A stretch of DNA of 25,954 bases from positions 1 through 25,954 of IMG/VR virus record IMGVR_UViG_3300048571_000220; one strand, 5' to 3'. Shown in pieces: positions 13,111 to 21,862 of this stretch. This DNA comes from a virus. The notes under the pieces were generated by a model that ran no database searches, was not told the origin of the DNA, and saw nothing but the letters and a program-made list of their open reading frames with translations. Numbering within the stretch: position 1 is the first letter of the stretch; each line of letters starts with the position of its first letter. The translations under genes and the position numbers were made by a program.

Positions 13111-15079
13111 ATTAGTAATTTATGAATACAAATCTAATACAAATGATTTTGTAAAAAATATTGACAAAGCAAAAAATTCTGAAGATAGGATGTCGCGATC
13201 TACGGATGTTTTAGATGGAAAAGCTTCAAAATTAGGTAATACTTTTACGTTAGTAGCGGGTGCTACAGGTATTGCACTCGGAGTTTTGAGTGGAGCAATT
13301 TTTAAAACGGGATTGGAATTTAATGCTATGCAAGAGTCGACGCATAAAGCTTTGACTGTTCTGCTTGAAAGCGAAAGCGCCGCTTCAGATTTAGAAGGAG
13401 AATTAAAAAAATTAGCTGATTCTTCTCAATTTGACTTATCGGCAATTAATGGTTTGGGGATTGCCCTCGTAAATGCTGGAATCGGCGCTGAAGATGTACC
13501 AGGAAAAGTAAATGATATTGCTGATGCTGTTGGTGCATTGGGTGGCGGAACTTCTGAATTAGAAAGTGTAACTCGCGCAATTGGACAAATGTACGCAAAA
13601 GGAAAAATTCAGGCTCAAGAAATGAATCAGTTGGCTGAGGCAGGTATTCCTGCATGGAAATTGCTATCAGAATCAATGGGGCTTTCTGTTGCAGAAGTGA
13701 TGAAACTTGGTGAAGAAGGTAAATTGACGACAGATGAAATTGACTTGTTGGTTAAAGCCATGGGCGAAAAATATGAAGGTGGAGCGGCGATTGACACATT
13801 TCCTGAAAAGTTATCAAACATGAAAGCTCAATTTTCTGAATTCTCAGGAGTAATTATGCAGGTTTTTACGCCCGCGTTGACTCAAGCGGTCGAGAAATTA
13901 ACGATATTTTTTGACGCTTTTGATGACGGAATACCACCTGAAATAATAACAGCCTTGAAAAATGTGGCAATTGTGATTGGATTAATCGCATTATCAGTTG
14001 CCGCTTGGAGCTTTGCACAATTGCTTTTGAGAGGTTCTTTGGTTCAGGCCACAAAAGCTATTATTTTGCAAGGAGTCGCATGGGCAATTGCCAGCTGGCC
14101 TGTTGTATTACTTTCGATGGCAATATTGGCGCTTGGTTTGGCATTTATATATGCATATACAAGAAGTGAAGAGTTGAGGCTAATTGTTTCCAAAACTTTT
14201 GAAATTATTGGTATCGTTTTTATGTTCTTGATGAAAGTCATGATTGCTGGGTTTGGAATCATGGTTAAATTTCTGAAGAAAATGTGGTCACTGTTTGGCG
14301 ACGAGTTAACTGCTGTTTTCAAATTTGCTTTTATTGTAATTGGGGCAATATTGTTGCTGTTCGTTGTCTTGTTAAAAGCGGTAATATTTACTTGCCAATT
14401 CTTTTGGGAAATGTTCGGCGAGAGCATCACTTTTATTTTTAAAACTGCTTTTGACGGAATCCAAAGCATTCTAAACATTTTTCAAGGATTTTTCAAATTT
14501 GTTATGGGTATTCTCACTGGCGATTGGGGGCTGATGTCCGAAGGCTTAAGAATGATTTGGACTGGTTTGTGTGACTTTTTGATTTCCATTTTTAAAACAC
14601 TTTTTATCGGGCCAATAAAGCTTATTTTGGATATTTTCGGAATCGACTGGCAGACGGCCTGTGATTTTATGAAATCCATTTGGGAATCATTCACGAGTGG
14701 AATTACTTCTCTTTTCAATGGTTTTAAAAACATTTTTGATTCTGTAGTCGCCGGAATTCAAAACGGGTGGCAGAAAATGACTGATTTCATGATGATGCTT
14801 TGGGATAATTCCATCGGCAAAATGATTGAGGGAATTCAGAATTTAGCGTCATTTGCTGGTGATGCACTTTCAAAAATACCTTTTGTTGGCGGCTTGTTCG
14901 GAGGTAAAAGTTCGTTGAATATCAATAATGGTTTTTCAAAAGTTCCTTCTGGAAATTCCGGAAATTCAAATACAACAAATAATTATAATTTTGAAGTAAA
15001 AAGTACTGATGTAAAGTCAATGAGGCAAGCATATCGAAGCGGCAGAGCGATGGTGCTCAGTGATGGCAGAACATTATAA
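13097..15079 (+). CDS. Tape measure protein
   Basis: This 660-residue protein sets tail length and crosses the envelope at infection. The family 'tape measure domain' is clear at about 65-235 (helical, with AINGLGIALVNAGIGAEDV and IGQMYAKGKIQAQEMNQLAEAG in parts). Several hydrophobic segments follow (about 288-310, 328-352, 368-385, 410-435), then a Trp/Phe-rich part (about 440-600) with repeated W-x-x-M/F motifs, and a Ser/Asn-rich linker before a short C-terminal domain. At about 0.15 nm per residue the tail would be near 100 nm, typical of small siphoviruses. ATG 13097 follows AAAGGGGTG and overlaps the chaperone frame. Confidence 0.93.
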   Translation: MATTELVIYEYKSNTNDFVKNIDKAKNSEDRMSRSTDVLDGKASKLGNTFTLVAGATGIALGVLSGAIFKTGLEFNAMQESTHKALTVLLESESAASDLEGELKKLADSSQFDLSAINGLGIALVNAGIGAEDVPGKVNDIADAVGALGGGTSELESVTRAIGQMYAKGKIQAQEMNQLAEAGIPAWKLLSESMGLSVAEVMKLGEEGKLTTDEIDLLVKAMGEKYEGGAAIDTFPEKLSNMKAQFSEFSGVIMQVFTPALTQAVEKLTIFFDAFDDGIPPEIITALKNVAIVIGLIALSVAAWSFAQLLLRGSLVQATKAIILQGVAWAIASWPVVLLSMAILALGLAFIYAYTRSEELRLIVSKTFEIIGIVFMFLMKVMIAGFGIMVKFLKKMWSLFGDELTAVFKFAFIVIGAILLLFVVLLKAVIFTCQFFWEMFGESITFIFKTAFDGIQSILNIFQGFFKFVMGILTGDWGLMSEGLRMIWTGLCDFLISIFKTLFIGPIKLILDIFGIDWQTACDFMKSIWESFTSGITSLFNGFKNIFDSVVAGIQNGWQKMTDFMMMLWDNSIGKMIEGIQNLASFAGDALSKIPFVGGLFGGKSSLNINNGFSKVPSGNSGNSNTTNNYNFEVKSTDVKSMRQAYRSGRAMVLSDGRTL

Positions 15080-15120
15080 ATTAAATATAAAAAAAATATA
15101 CAAATGAAAGGAGGTTTTTT

Positions 15121-16116
15121 ATGATAGTTACTTTGACTTCGTTAGAACAAAATTCAAGTGGTGGGTTAGTTCCTGGAAGAATATCAATTAAATTCATGGA
15201 TAAAAATCAGTTTGACTACAATTATGGATTCGGAAGTTCACTTTATGGTTGCTATGATTGTACAGTAAATAATAAAATGACTTTTATTGCAACTTCATTT
15301 GGTGGATTTTTCGATAATTTACCTATTGAATCAAACTCAGAAAGTGGAGTCGGAATGGTCGGGAATACTTGGCTAGGTAATGTTTTGGGCTCAAGAATTC
15401 TAACAATAAATTTTAATAACGTTTTTTCAAGAAGTGAAAATAAGGATATTTCACCAAATGAATTTCTGACGATGCTGATGTCACAGCCAACATCCTTGGT
15501 CGAAGTTGGTGTAAAATTGTCAGAAGAGGATACAGATTACAAATTAGTTTGTCACTTTTTTGGAGATACAAGTTTAGAAAGTGGTACTATTGCTTTGGAA
15601 AGTGCACTTCCAAATTCTGGAGCTTTTTGGAACGGTGGTATTGTAACAAATTGGTACAATATTTACGAAGAATCACCAACAATTCCATTTAAATTACCTC
15701 AGTATTTATTAGAAAATTATTTTTACCCTTTCACCAAAAATATAATATCAAGTGCAAGTCAAGCGTTGTATTTTGAAGCTTCTGGCGAAACTAATGGTTC
15801 ATTTTCAAAAGTAAGAATTAAATTAAATTCTGATGTGGAATTATTTTATAACGGTGACGCAATTTTACGCGAGTTGATTATCGACTCGGTAGAAGAAAAA
15901 ATAACAAACGAGTTGAACGAAGACGTTTCTGAATTTCTAGAAATAGTAAAAGGCGAATCTAAATTTTTATATTTAAAATCTGGCATAAATGCTTTAGAAG
16001 TTATTTTTGATGAAGAATTTGAATTTTCAAAATTACCAAATTTACCAACAGATACACGGATTTTGTATCGTTATGAAAAACTTGTTAACAGTTTAGGGGG
16101 TGTTTTGAATTGTTAA
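15121..16116 (+). CDS. Distal tail (Dit-like) protein
   Basis: This 331-residue protein directly follows the tape measure gene, where the distal tail protein is encoded. It is rich in beta strands with many Asn, Ser and Gly turns, and its size fits Dit proteins with an extra C-terminal domain. I see no motif that proves the family. The ribosome site AAAGGAGG is one of the best in the window. The last codons overlap the start of the next gene. Confidence 0.6.
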   Translation: MIVTLTSLEQNSSGGLVPGRISIKFMDKNQFDYNYGFGSSLYGCYDCTVNNKMTFIATSFGGFFDNLPIESNSESGVGMVGNTWLGNVLGSRILTINFNNVFSRSENKDISPNEFLTMLMSQPTSLVEVGVKLSEEDTDYKLVCHFFGDTSLESGTIALESALPNSGAFWNGGIVTNWYNIYEESPTIPFKLPQYLLENYFYPFTKNIISSASQALYFEASGETNGSFSKVRIKLNSDVELFYNGDAILRELIIDSVEEKITNELNEDVSEFLEIVKGESKFLYLKSGINALEVIFDEEFEFSKLPNLPTDTRILYRYEKLVNSLGGVLNC

Positions 16117-17417
16117 ATTTAGGAAATCAAAAAATACACGAAAACACAGATTTATTTTGCAGAGCTAGATTTTTCAACGTCGCCAATGATAAAGTTGAAG
16201 ATTTGGTATTTATAAATTATGGTGATTTGCAAGCTGGTAGTAATTACTCGCTCAGTTCTATTTTTTCTGATGAAAATAGCACCTGCGAATTAGATTTTTT
16301 AAATGAAGCAAAATTTAACATCATTAAAAAAAAATTAGAAGTAGCGCCTATTTTAATTGAAGTTTTTGAAAATATTGATTATGAGGAATTAGGATCAAGT
16401 AGATTTAATCCTATTTATTTTGTTGAAAATGTTTCAGTTGTAATTGAAAAAAATAATGGTAATGAGGATTTAAAAACTTTAAAATTAATGGGTATTGCGG
16501 GTCCGGAAGTATTATTAAAAACAACAATTTGTAATGATAATATTGCAAATGTAAAAATAACAGTTGATGCTGATGGCAATAAAGTAGAACCGCCAAATTT
16601 TAATAAAATTGTATTTACGGAAAAAACGCTCAAATCAATTTTGGAGGAATTATTCAAAATGAATATTACTTCACCTAATTTTTTATCAAAAGGAAAAGGT
16701 GGAGCAACTGGATTGGATTCAACTAGAGCTCCGGCAGGTTTGTCGAGCGTGATATTTAGTGACGAACCTAGTATTTCAATTGATTTGGTTTCTGAAAAAA
16801 AAGATTTATTCACAATAGTAAAAGATTTATACAATATTTGTAGGTCTAAAAGTGATATTGAAGATTATCCATATATTTATTTAGGCTTTGATTACGCTTC
16901 TAATGATGGATTTAAATATGATTTGATTTTTTACAAAAATAACGCGGTTGTTTTAGATAAAATTTATAATTCAGATTTAATTAAATTTCAAGAAACAAAG
17001 TACAATTTTGAGAATTCTACAAATTCAGCATTTGCAGAAAGTGATAAATTGGATTATGCTTTTGCAAGTAAAAAAAGAGCAAGACCAAATTTTTGGAAAT
17101 TAAAAGAAAAAATAGAAACTTCAAGTCCTAATGAAGGTACTGAAGAAAAGCCAATTTTAGAAACAGATGAAAAATACATAGCGCCATTGAACGACAAATG
17201 TGATGAAGTTTTGTCAAATGGCACTCCGATAAATGAAACTGAAATTGAAATGCTTTTCAAAAATAAGAAACTTTTTACAGAATTGCACCCGCAGCAAATT
17301 TTAGAATTAATAAATTTTGGTGATTTAGATGGAAAATTTAGAATTGATAAAATTAGTGCGGTTGTTGAATCAACTTATACTTCATATTCACTTGAAAAAA
17401 TAACAAAAATAAAGTAA
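16110..17417 (+). CDS. Tail hub/tail-associated protein
   Basis: This 435-residue protein starts at TTG 16110, with GGGGGTG (16096-16102) upstream and seven bases of overlap with the Dit-like gene. It is mixed alpha/beta and acidic, with no peptidase motif visible. The place after Dit is that of the tail hub (gp27-like/Tal N-terminal domain); the length suits a hub without the long lysin or fibre extension. The family is inferred from order only. Confidence 0.55.
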   Translation: MLNLGNQKIHENTDLFCRARFFNVANDKVEDLVFINYGDLQAGSNYSLSSIFSDENSTCELDFLNEAKFNIIKKKLEVAPILIEVFENIDYEELGSSRFNPIYFVENVSVVIEKNNGNEDLKTLKLMGIAGPEVLLKTTICNDNIANVKITVDADGNKVEPPNFNKIVFTEKTLKSILEELFKMNITSPNFLSKGKGGATGLDSTRAPAGLSSVIFSDEPSISIDLVSEKKDLFTIVKDLYNICRSKSDIEDYPYIYLGFDYASNDGFKYDLIFYKNNAVVLDKIYNSDLIKFQETKYNFENSTNSAFAESDKLDYAFASKKRARPNFWKLKEKIETSSPNEGTEEKPILETDEKYIAPLNDKCDEVLSNGTPINETEIEMLFKNKKLFTELHPQQILELINFGDLDGKFRIDKISAVVESTYTSYSLEKITKIK

Positions 17418-17462
17418 AAATAAAGTAAAATTAAAATAAAAAATTAACAAGAAAGGAAAAAA

Positions 17463-18674
17463 ATGGCATTTACAAATAATCGCCTAGAATTTAGAAATTT
17501 GCAGTCTTATGATGAAATAACTTTTGGCTCGGCTTTTTCGAAAGGAATTGTAAATAGGGTTACATTTGGATTGGGTATTTCAGGCGCAAATATTTCTGCA
17601 GGAACTTTTATAAATGGGGGCTTTTTCGGACAACTGGGAGCAAAAGGAGAAACTAATAGTTTGACGATTTCATATACTGGATATTTGCACATCAAATCAT
17701 CAATAAAAGGTGCCGAAAGTACCTCGACTTTGCATTACTCAACTTCAAAAGTTATTACTGACCCATTTGACACTTCATCAATCAAATATTTTTGTATTTA
17801 CAAGTTAAAAAATGGTGCTGTGGAAATAGATTACAGAATACCAGAAGCAAGTATTGACACGTCGCACTTTATTCATGACGGAAGCCTAGGTACTTCTGTT
17901 CAAAAAATTGATTTATCGAGTGGAACTTTGAAAATGGGGAACTTCGATAATAATGACGCTTTGAAATCATCGTCAGCATTAGACTTTTATTCGCTGTACA
18001 AATCTGCACAACTAGAAGGCTACAATTATAGGGCATACGCAGGGTTTAGATACAGATTCAAGAATAAAAAAAATGAATATATGGCCGGGCATTATCTAGA
18101 CTTCTTTTTAAACGACTTGGACGAGGTGCGATTGGAATATTCGCGTGACAGGAATCAAAAGAAATTTGATAAAGAAGTTGCTGTTTTGGGTGATTTATTC
18201 AATACAAATCCAACATCATCAGAAAAAGCATCGAACAAATTTATTGAAAGGAGAATAATTGACCCGTTGAACAACCGAGCGAACAACACGCTCGTGTGGA
18301 AAGGCGCATACTTTTTGCACGAAGGACAAATATGTAATTTAAATTTACCTTATTTGGATAATATCGGTTTGGCGCCGAAGATTGTGCTCAAATTCTCAGA
18401 CTATGACCAGCCGTCAGCAACGGCGAAAGATTATAATATCGTCGAGTACAACATTACAAATACAAATGACGCTGATTATGGTGGAGCACAATTGGATTCA
18501 AAAGGTCAATCTGCTTCGGTGGCCTGTTATTCACCGGTTCCTGGGAATTCTCCGCACAAAATATTTGGATTTGACATAAATCAAACAAATAACACGTTAA
18601 TTGGCGATACTGCCAAAGATTCTGCGAACTACCCTGATTCAGTGCTTCGCGAAATTTGGATAGTGAATCAATAA
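17463..18674 (+). CDS. Candidate receptor-binding or upper baseplate protein
   Basis: This 403-residue protein is rich in Gly, Ser, Asn and Phe. The first 90 residues form a run of short strands (FGLGISGANISAG; FINGGFFGQLGAKG), and there is a long central beta-rich region with aromatic residues. It lies between the hub gene and the lysis genes, where host-recognition proteins are usually encoded. No collagen repeats, carbohydrate-binding motif or chaperone domain is recognised. ATG 17463 follows AAAGGAAAA. Confidence 0.5.
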   Translation: MAFTNNRLEFRNLQSYDEITFGSAFSKGIVNRVTFGLGISGANISAGTFINGGFFGQLGAKGETNSLTISYTGYLHIKSSIKGAESTSTLHYSTSKVITDPFDTSSIKYFCIYKLKNGAVEIDYRIPEASIDTSHFIHDGSLGTSVQKIDLSSGTLKMGNFDNNDALKSSSALDFYSLYKSAQLEGYNYRAYAGFRYRFKNKKNEYMAGHYLDFFLNDLDEVRLEYSRDRNQKKFDKEVAVLGDLFNTNPTSSEKASNKFIERRIIDPLNNRANNTLVWKGAYFLHEGQICNLNLPYLDNIGLAPKIVLKFSDYDQPSATAKDYNIVEYNITNTNDADYGGAQLDSKGQSASVACYSPVPGNSPHKIFGFDINQTNNTLIGDTAKDSANYPDSVLREIWIVNQ

Positions 18675-18710
18675 TAATAATTATTCAACAAAAAACAAAA
18701 AAGGAGAAAT

Positions 18711-19229
18711 ATGAAAAAAAGTAAAATTGAAAAAACAACAACAGAAAATAAAGATATTGTTTCGAAACAACAATTAATAATCGAAAATGGAAGAGCTGGT
18801 TTTTACACAGTCATTGAAAATGTGCAAACATTTGATAAAAAAAAATTACAATATGTTTCTGAAAATATTATGAATGTGAATCCAATGAAAAGTATAGCTT
18901 TGGAAAGCTTCGAAGAAGTGATGCTAAATAAAGACGGTGAGCCAATTTATAATTGGAGCGAAGGTTTCACTTTGCAGAATTTAAAAGATTTAGTTGCAAA
19001 TTTAGAAGAATTAGTGGAAACAAAAACAATAACTTTCAACGAAAAATTCAAAGACGTTGATTCAAATGGAAATACAATTTATCGAAGTGTTTCAAGCCAA
19101 AAAGTTGTACAATTTTTCAAGCCTGAAATTTTAAATGCGGATTCAAATTCTGAATCAGAAATAATGAAATCAGTTGATGTTGATGATGTGATTTTATCAT
19201 CAGAAACGACAATTAGCGAAACAGAATAA
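18711..19229 (+). CDS. Hypothetical protein at the end of the tail operon
   Basis: This 172-residue protein with a basic N-terminus and an acidic Ser-rich C-terminus is not recognised. The middle part has helices (FTLQNLKDLVANLEELV) and strand pairs. It follows the receptor-binding candidate by 36 bases with AAAGGAG and ends before the lysis promoter, so it is probably a small tail or baseplate accessory protein or an assembly factor. Confidence 0.6.
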   Translation: MKKSKIEKTTTENKDIVSKQQLIIENGRAGFYTVIENVQTFDKKKLQYVSENIMNVNPMKSIALESFEEVMLNKDGEPIYNWSEGFTLQNLKDLVANLEELVETKTITFNEKFKDVDSNGNTIYRSVSSQKVVQFFKPEILNADSNSESEIMKSVDVDDVILSSETTISETE

Positions 19230-19266
19230 AAGTAAAATTATTTTAGCAATTTAAATTTGCAAAATT

Positions 19267-19276
19267 ATGTTATAAT
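19267..19276 (+). promoter_or_regulatory. Extended -10 promoter of the lysis genes
   Basis: This is the word ATGTTATAAT with no clear -35 box. The start is expected at G19283; the transcript would begin with the small stem GAGC-TAAAC-GCTC (19283-19295), shortly before AAGGAGG of the endolysin gene. A weak inverted repeat GCAA...TTGC (19246-19260) lies upstream. Confidence 0.6.
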
Positions 19277-19310
19277 ATTATTGAGCTAAACGCTCTTAAA
19301 AAGGAGGAAT

Positions 19311-20159
19311 ATGATAAATATTAATACTAGTAAACTAATTACAAATTTCCCAAGTTACTCAAACCGAAATTACACGCCTAAATATATCGTTATTCACGAT
19401 ACTGCAGGAATGAGTTCAGCTCTTGGTGAAGCAGAAAGATTAAATAATCTTTACAAAGACCCAAATTGCGAAAGCGGAATAGCTCATTATTATTGCGATG
19501 AAGCTAATACATACCAATTAGTTGAAGATAAAGTTAAGGCTTATCATTCAGGCGATGGACCTGATGGGAAAGGAAATGGCCAATCTTTATCAATTGAAGT
19601 TTGCCGTTCGTTACCATCTGGTGATTTTCAGAGCGAAAGTGATAGAAGTAGGTATTTAAAAGCCCTAGATAATGCATATCAATTATCCGCTTATTTGTGC
19701 AAAAAGTATGGAATATCACCAAATAACATTTTACAACACAAAGATTTGCAGGCAACAGCTTGCCCATACACACAAAAAGTAGTTTTTGGAAGTTATGAAA
19801 AAGCACTTGAAAATGCAAAAAAAGAAGTTAATAATTATTTTGGTGGGAGTGAATCAATTCCAAATACACCCGAACCTACACCTCCTACAAATTCAGGTGG
19901 ATATGACAAGGAATATTCTGAAAATGGTACTTGTACATTCAATGAAGTTGTATCAATAAATAATTCACCAATTCCAAATACTGGAGTGGGCGTAAATTAT
20001 TTGATTGGTGAACGTGTAGTTTATGATAAAGTAATTTACAATGACGGATATATTTGGGTATCATACATTAGAACTAGCACAGGCAAAAGAGCTTATTGTG
20101 CTACAGGTACTTACAATTCTAGTTTAAATCGAACAGAAAGTTGGTGCTCTTTTGTATAA
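19311..20159 (+). CDS. Endolysin: N-acetylmuramoyl-L-alanine amidase with SH3-type wall-binding domain
   Basis: This 282-residue enzyme cuts the bond between the glycan and the stem peptide of the cell wall at lysis. The Amidase_2 (PGRP-like, zinc) domain covers about 22-155: IVIHDT (26-31, zinc His 29), GIAHYY (56-61), SLSIEV (92-97) and QHKDLQATACP (142-152, zinc His 143 and Cys 151). A Pro/Thr linker (182-197) leads to an SH3b/SH3_5-like domain (about 206-268, with YIWVSYIRTSTGKRAY). There is no signal peptide, so it needs a holin. SH3_5 domains are typical of phages of Gram-positive hosts. It has its own promoter. Confidence 0.92.
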   Translation: MININTSKLITNFPSYSNRNYTPKYIVIHDTAGMSSALGEAERLNNLYKDPNCESGIAHYYCDEANTYQLVEDKVKAYHSGDGPDGKGNGQSLSIEVCRSLPSGDFQSESDRSRYLKALDNAYQLSAYLCKKYGISPNNILQHKDLQATACPYTQKVVFGSYEKALENAKKEVNNYFGGSESIPNTPEPTPPTNSGGYDKEYSENGTCTFNEVVSINNSPIPNTGVGVNYLIGERVVYDKVIYNDGYIWVSYIRTSTGKRAYCATGTYNSSLNRTESWCSFV

Positions 20160-20184
20160 AAATATTACAGTAGAAAGGAATTTT

Positions 20185-20562
20185 ATGAAAACAGAATCAA
20201 AAACAGAATCAAAAACAGAATCAAAAACAAATACAAGACTTGGTTATAAATTAAAAATGGTTGTATCATTTGTTTATTTAGTAAGTTTATTTGCATTTAT
20301 AGAATTTATTTTCAATTTTACTCCTTTGAGCAAATTAGCATATATAAATTCATTATCGACGAGCGATATATTCCTAAATCAATTGTCGTCATTTGTAATT
20401 TACATGATCGTTATTGTCTTTTTCGTTATGCTTTTAAATTCGCTTAGACGATACCGAAAGGTTATGGAATTTCAGGAAATAAAATCAAAAAATCCAAATG
20501 ACCCGAGAGTTCACGGATTCGTAGACCCCCGAGGATGCGGAATCTGGAACCCGACTTGCTGA
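20185..20562 (+). CDS. Small membrane protein, candidate holin
   Basis: This 125-residue protein has two strong hydrophobic segments (about 25-47, VVSFVYLVSLFAFIEFIF; about 68-90, FVIYMIVIVFFVMLL) and a polar C-terminus with PRVHGFVDPRGCG. It lies just after the endolysin, where the holin is expected. ATG 20185 follows AAAGGAA; the in-frame ATG 20152 lies inside the endolysin end. Residues 2-13 are three copies of KTES, encoded by three 12-base direct repeats (20188-20223), a spot prone to copy-number change. Confidence 0.6.
   Translation: MKTESKTESKTESKTNTRLGYKLKMVVSFVYLVSLFAFIEFIFNFTPLSKLAYINSLSTSDIFLNQLSSFVIYMIVIVFFVMLLNSLRRYRKVMEFQEIKSKNPNDPRVHGFVDPRGCGIWNPTC
20188..20223 (+). repeat. 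Three tandem 12-base repeats in the membrane protein gene
   Basis: AAAACAGAATCA occurs three times without change, followed by a half copy. Units are in frame (KTES), so gain or loss of a unit would change the cytoplasmic or N-terminal tail of the candidate holin without breaking the gene. Confidence 0.9.
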
Positions 20563-20563
20563 T

Positions 20564-20872
20564 ATGGCTGCAGATAGTACTACCTTAATAGTATCTAGTA
20601 TTTCAATTTATACTATTGTTCGTTTTTCGATATTTTTGATTCCACTTGTTTTAAAATGGAATGGGTCGAAGGGCGAAGAATTGGTTTTAAAAAATGAAGT
20701 GTCTAGAATCATTTTAAGCGTTGAAAAATTGACAGATGTGATGGAAACAACTTCACGCGAAACTTTAGAGCAACGAAAAGAAATATTCGTGAAACTTAAA
20801 GCTCATGATGAAAAAATAGAATATATTGAACGCGATATCGAACGATTGATGAATAATAAAAAAGACTATTAA
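20564..20872 (+). CDS. XhlA-like membrane-anchored lysis protein candidate
   Basis: This 102-residue protein has one N-terminal membrane segment (about 8-30) and a long charged coiled-coil tail (about 38-100, with KLTDVMETTSRETLEQRKE and HDEKIEYIERDIERL). That layout recalls XhlA/hemolysin-type small lysis proteins found next to endolysins, although there the membrane segment is usually C-terminal. The start lies two bases after the previous stop with only a weak ribosome site, so translation is probably coupled. It is the last gene of the rightward transcript. Confidence 0.55.
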   Translation: MAADSTTLIVSSISIYTIVRFSIFLIPLVLKWNGSKGEELVLKNEVSRIILSVEKLTDVMETTSRETLEQRKEIFVKLKAHDEKIEYIERDIERLMNNKKDY

Positions 20873-20881
20873 TTAGTCTTT
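20861..20881. terminator. Bidirectional terminator between convergent operons
   Basis: AAAGACTA (20861-20868) / TAGTCTTT (20874-20881), with loop TTAAT, is flanked by T-rich sequence on the right and A-rich on the left, so it works on both strands. The stop codon of the rightward gene (20870-20872) lies in the loop. It ends the late transcript and the leftward early transcript. Confidence 0.85.
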
Positions 20882-20887
20882 TCTTTT

Positions 20888-21163
20888 TTAAAAATATAAA
20901 AATGCGTGTAATTCATCTTCAGTTAATTGCTTTTGATTTGTATTGTCGACAAAATCACATATTTTTTCATAAATAACATCTACCAAAATGTCAAATTGAA
21001 TGTGCGTGCAGTATTGCAAATCATTTAAACTGCGGACTTCAACGCATCTAAAAGGAAAGTACTCCTTATTTATTTTTCCAAATTCATTTATTACTCCTCC
21101 CTTTATCATCGCTTCGTAAATATCACATTCTAAAATATCTGTATTGTATTTGGGTTCGCTCAT
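20888..21163 (-). CDS. Hypothetical acidic protein
   Basis: This 91-residue, acidic, mixed helix/strand protein (Cys at 13, 40 and others, pattern not of a zinc site) is not recognised. It is the last gene of the leftward transcript and starts with an ATGA overlap with the upstream gene, so it is translated as part of a tight cluster of four (22218 down to 20888). Small acidic early proteins of this kind are often host-modifying or anti-defence factors; that is inference from place and size only. Confidence 0.6.
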   Translation of the reverse strand: MSEPKYNTDILECDIYEAMIKGGVINEFGKINKEYFPFRCVEVRSLNDLQYCTHIQFDILVDVIYEKICDFVDNTNQKQLTEDELHAFLYF

Positions 21164-21612
21164 TTATCCTCCATCATTATATTATATTTTTTTTTGGGAA
21201 AAACCAAATTAATCACTTCTTTTTGCAAATCTAATTTTAAAATATCTGAGTATTTTATGTCTATTTTTTCTTTTGTTTTTTCGCAAGTGTTATTATCAAA
21301 TTTGAAAATTATACAATTGTCGTTTAATGTTTTTTTGATTTTGTTTATTTTTTGAGGAGTTAGAATGTTTTCACATGTTAAATTTTTTTCTTTTCTGTGA
21401 TTTTCTTTTACAATACTATGTTTTTCAAAGTTTTTTTTGAATTCTTCGCTTGTGTTTAAAATATATTTATCATCAATAAAGTGAATAGATTCACGGTCGC
21501 AGAATGATTTTCCCGTGTGAAAACTCAAAGGTAGACCTGTTTCTTTTCGAAAATTTGCAATGTTTCCATAATCTTCTTTGATTATTTTTAATTTAAATTT
21601 ATAACTAGGCAT
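21160..21612 (-). CDS. Hypothetical basic protein
   Basis: This 150-residue Lys-rich protein has no motif that I recognise. Its N-terminal part (MPSYKFKLKIIKEDYGNI) looks strand-rich; residues 60-100 are helical and charged. It overlaps the upstream membrane protein gene by eight bases and the next gene by four. A GGAG precedes the ATG. No function is proposed. Confidence 0.6.
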   Translation of the reverse strand: MPSYKFKLKIIKEDYGNIANFRKETGLPLSFHTGKSFCDRESIHFIDDKYILNTSEEFKKNFEKHSIVKENHRKEKNLTCENILTPQKINKIKKTLNDNCIIFKFDNNTCEKTKEKIDIKYSDILKLDLQKEVINLVFPKKKYNIMMEDK

Positions 21613-21862
21613 AATTAACTCCTAAAAATTGAACGATGAAAGACAATGTTATCACATGATAAAGCACTTTCAATACCAAAAAGCATGCCTGAATTTTCAA
21701 ATCACCAGTTGATGGCCTTTCATCAAAACCTATTTTTTTGTTAAATAAAATCGCCAATCCACGCAAATTATCTTTATCCAAATTTGATGGCAATTTTACA
21801 AATGTAAATATTGTTATAAAAATTTCACACCATAAAAAAAACCAAAGCGCAAATGCGTTCAT
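21605..21862 (-). CDS. Small two-helix membrane protein
   Basis: This 85-residue protein has hydrophobic segments at about 3-23 (FALWFFLWCEIFITIFTFV) and about 58-80 (ACFLVLKVLYHVITLSFIV), with a charged loop between them (NLDKDNLRG; DERPSTGDLK). It could be an early membrane protein, for instance in superinfection exclusion, but nothing proves this. It begins with an ATGA overlap with the upstream gene. Confidence 0.6.
   Translation of the reverse strand: MNAFALWFFLWCEIFITIFTFVKLPSNLDKDNLRGLAILFNKKIGFDERPSTGDLKIQACFLVLKVLYHVITLSFIVQFLGVNYA

Noticed and set aside
14044-14478. 144-codon minus-strand frame inside the tape measure gene
   Set aside because: It is fully covered by the well-supported tape measure gene, has no ribosome site and no family resemblance; antisense frames are common in such codon usage.
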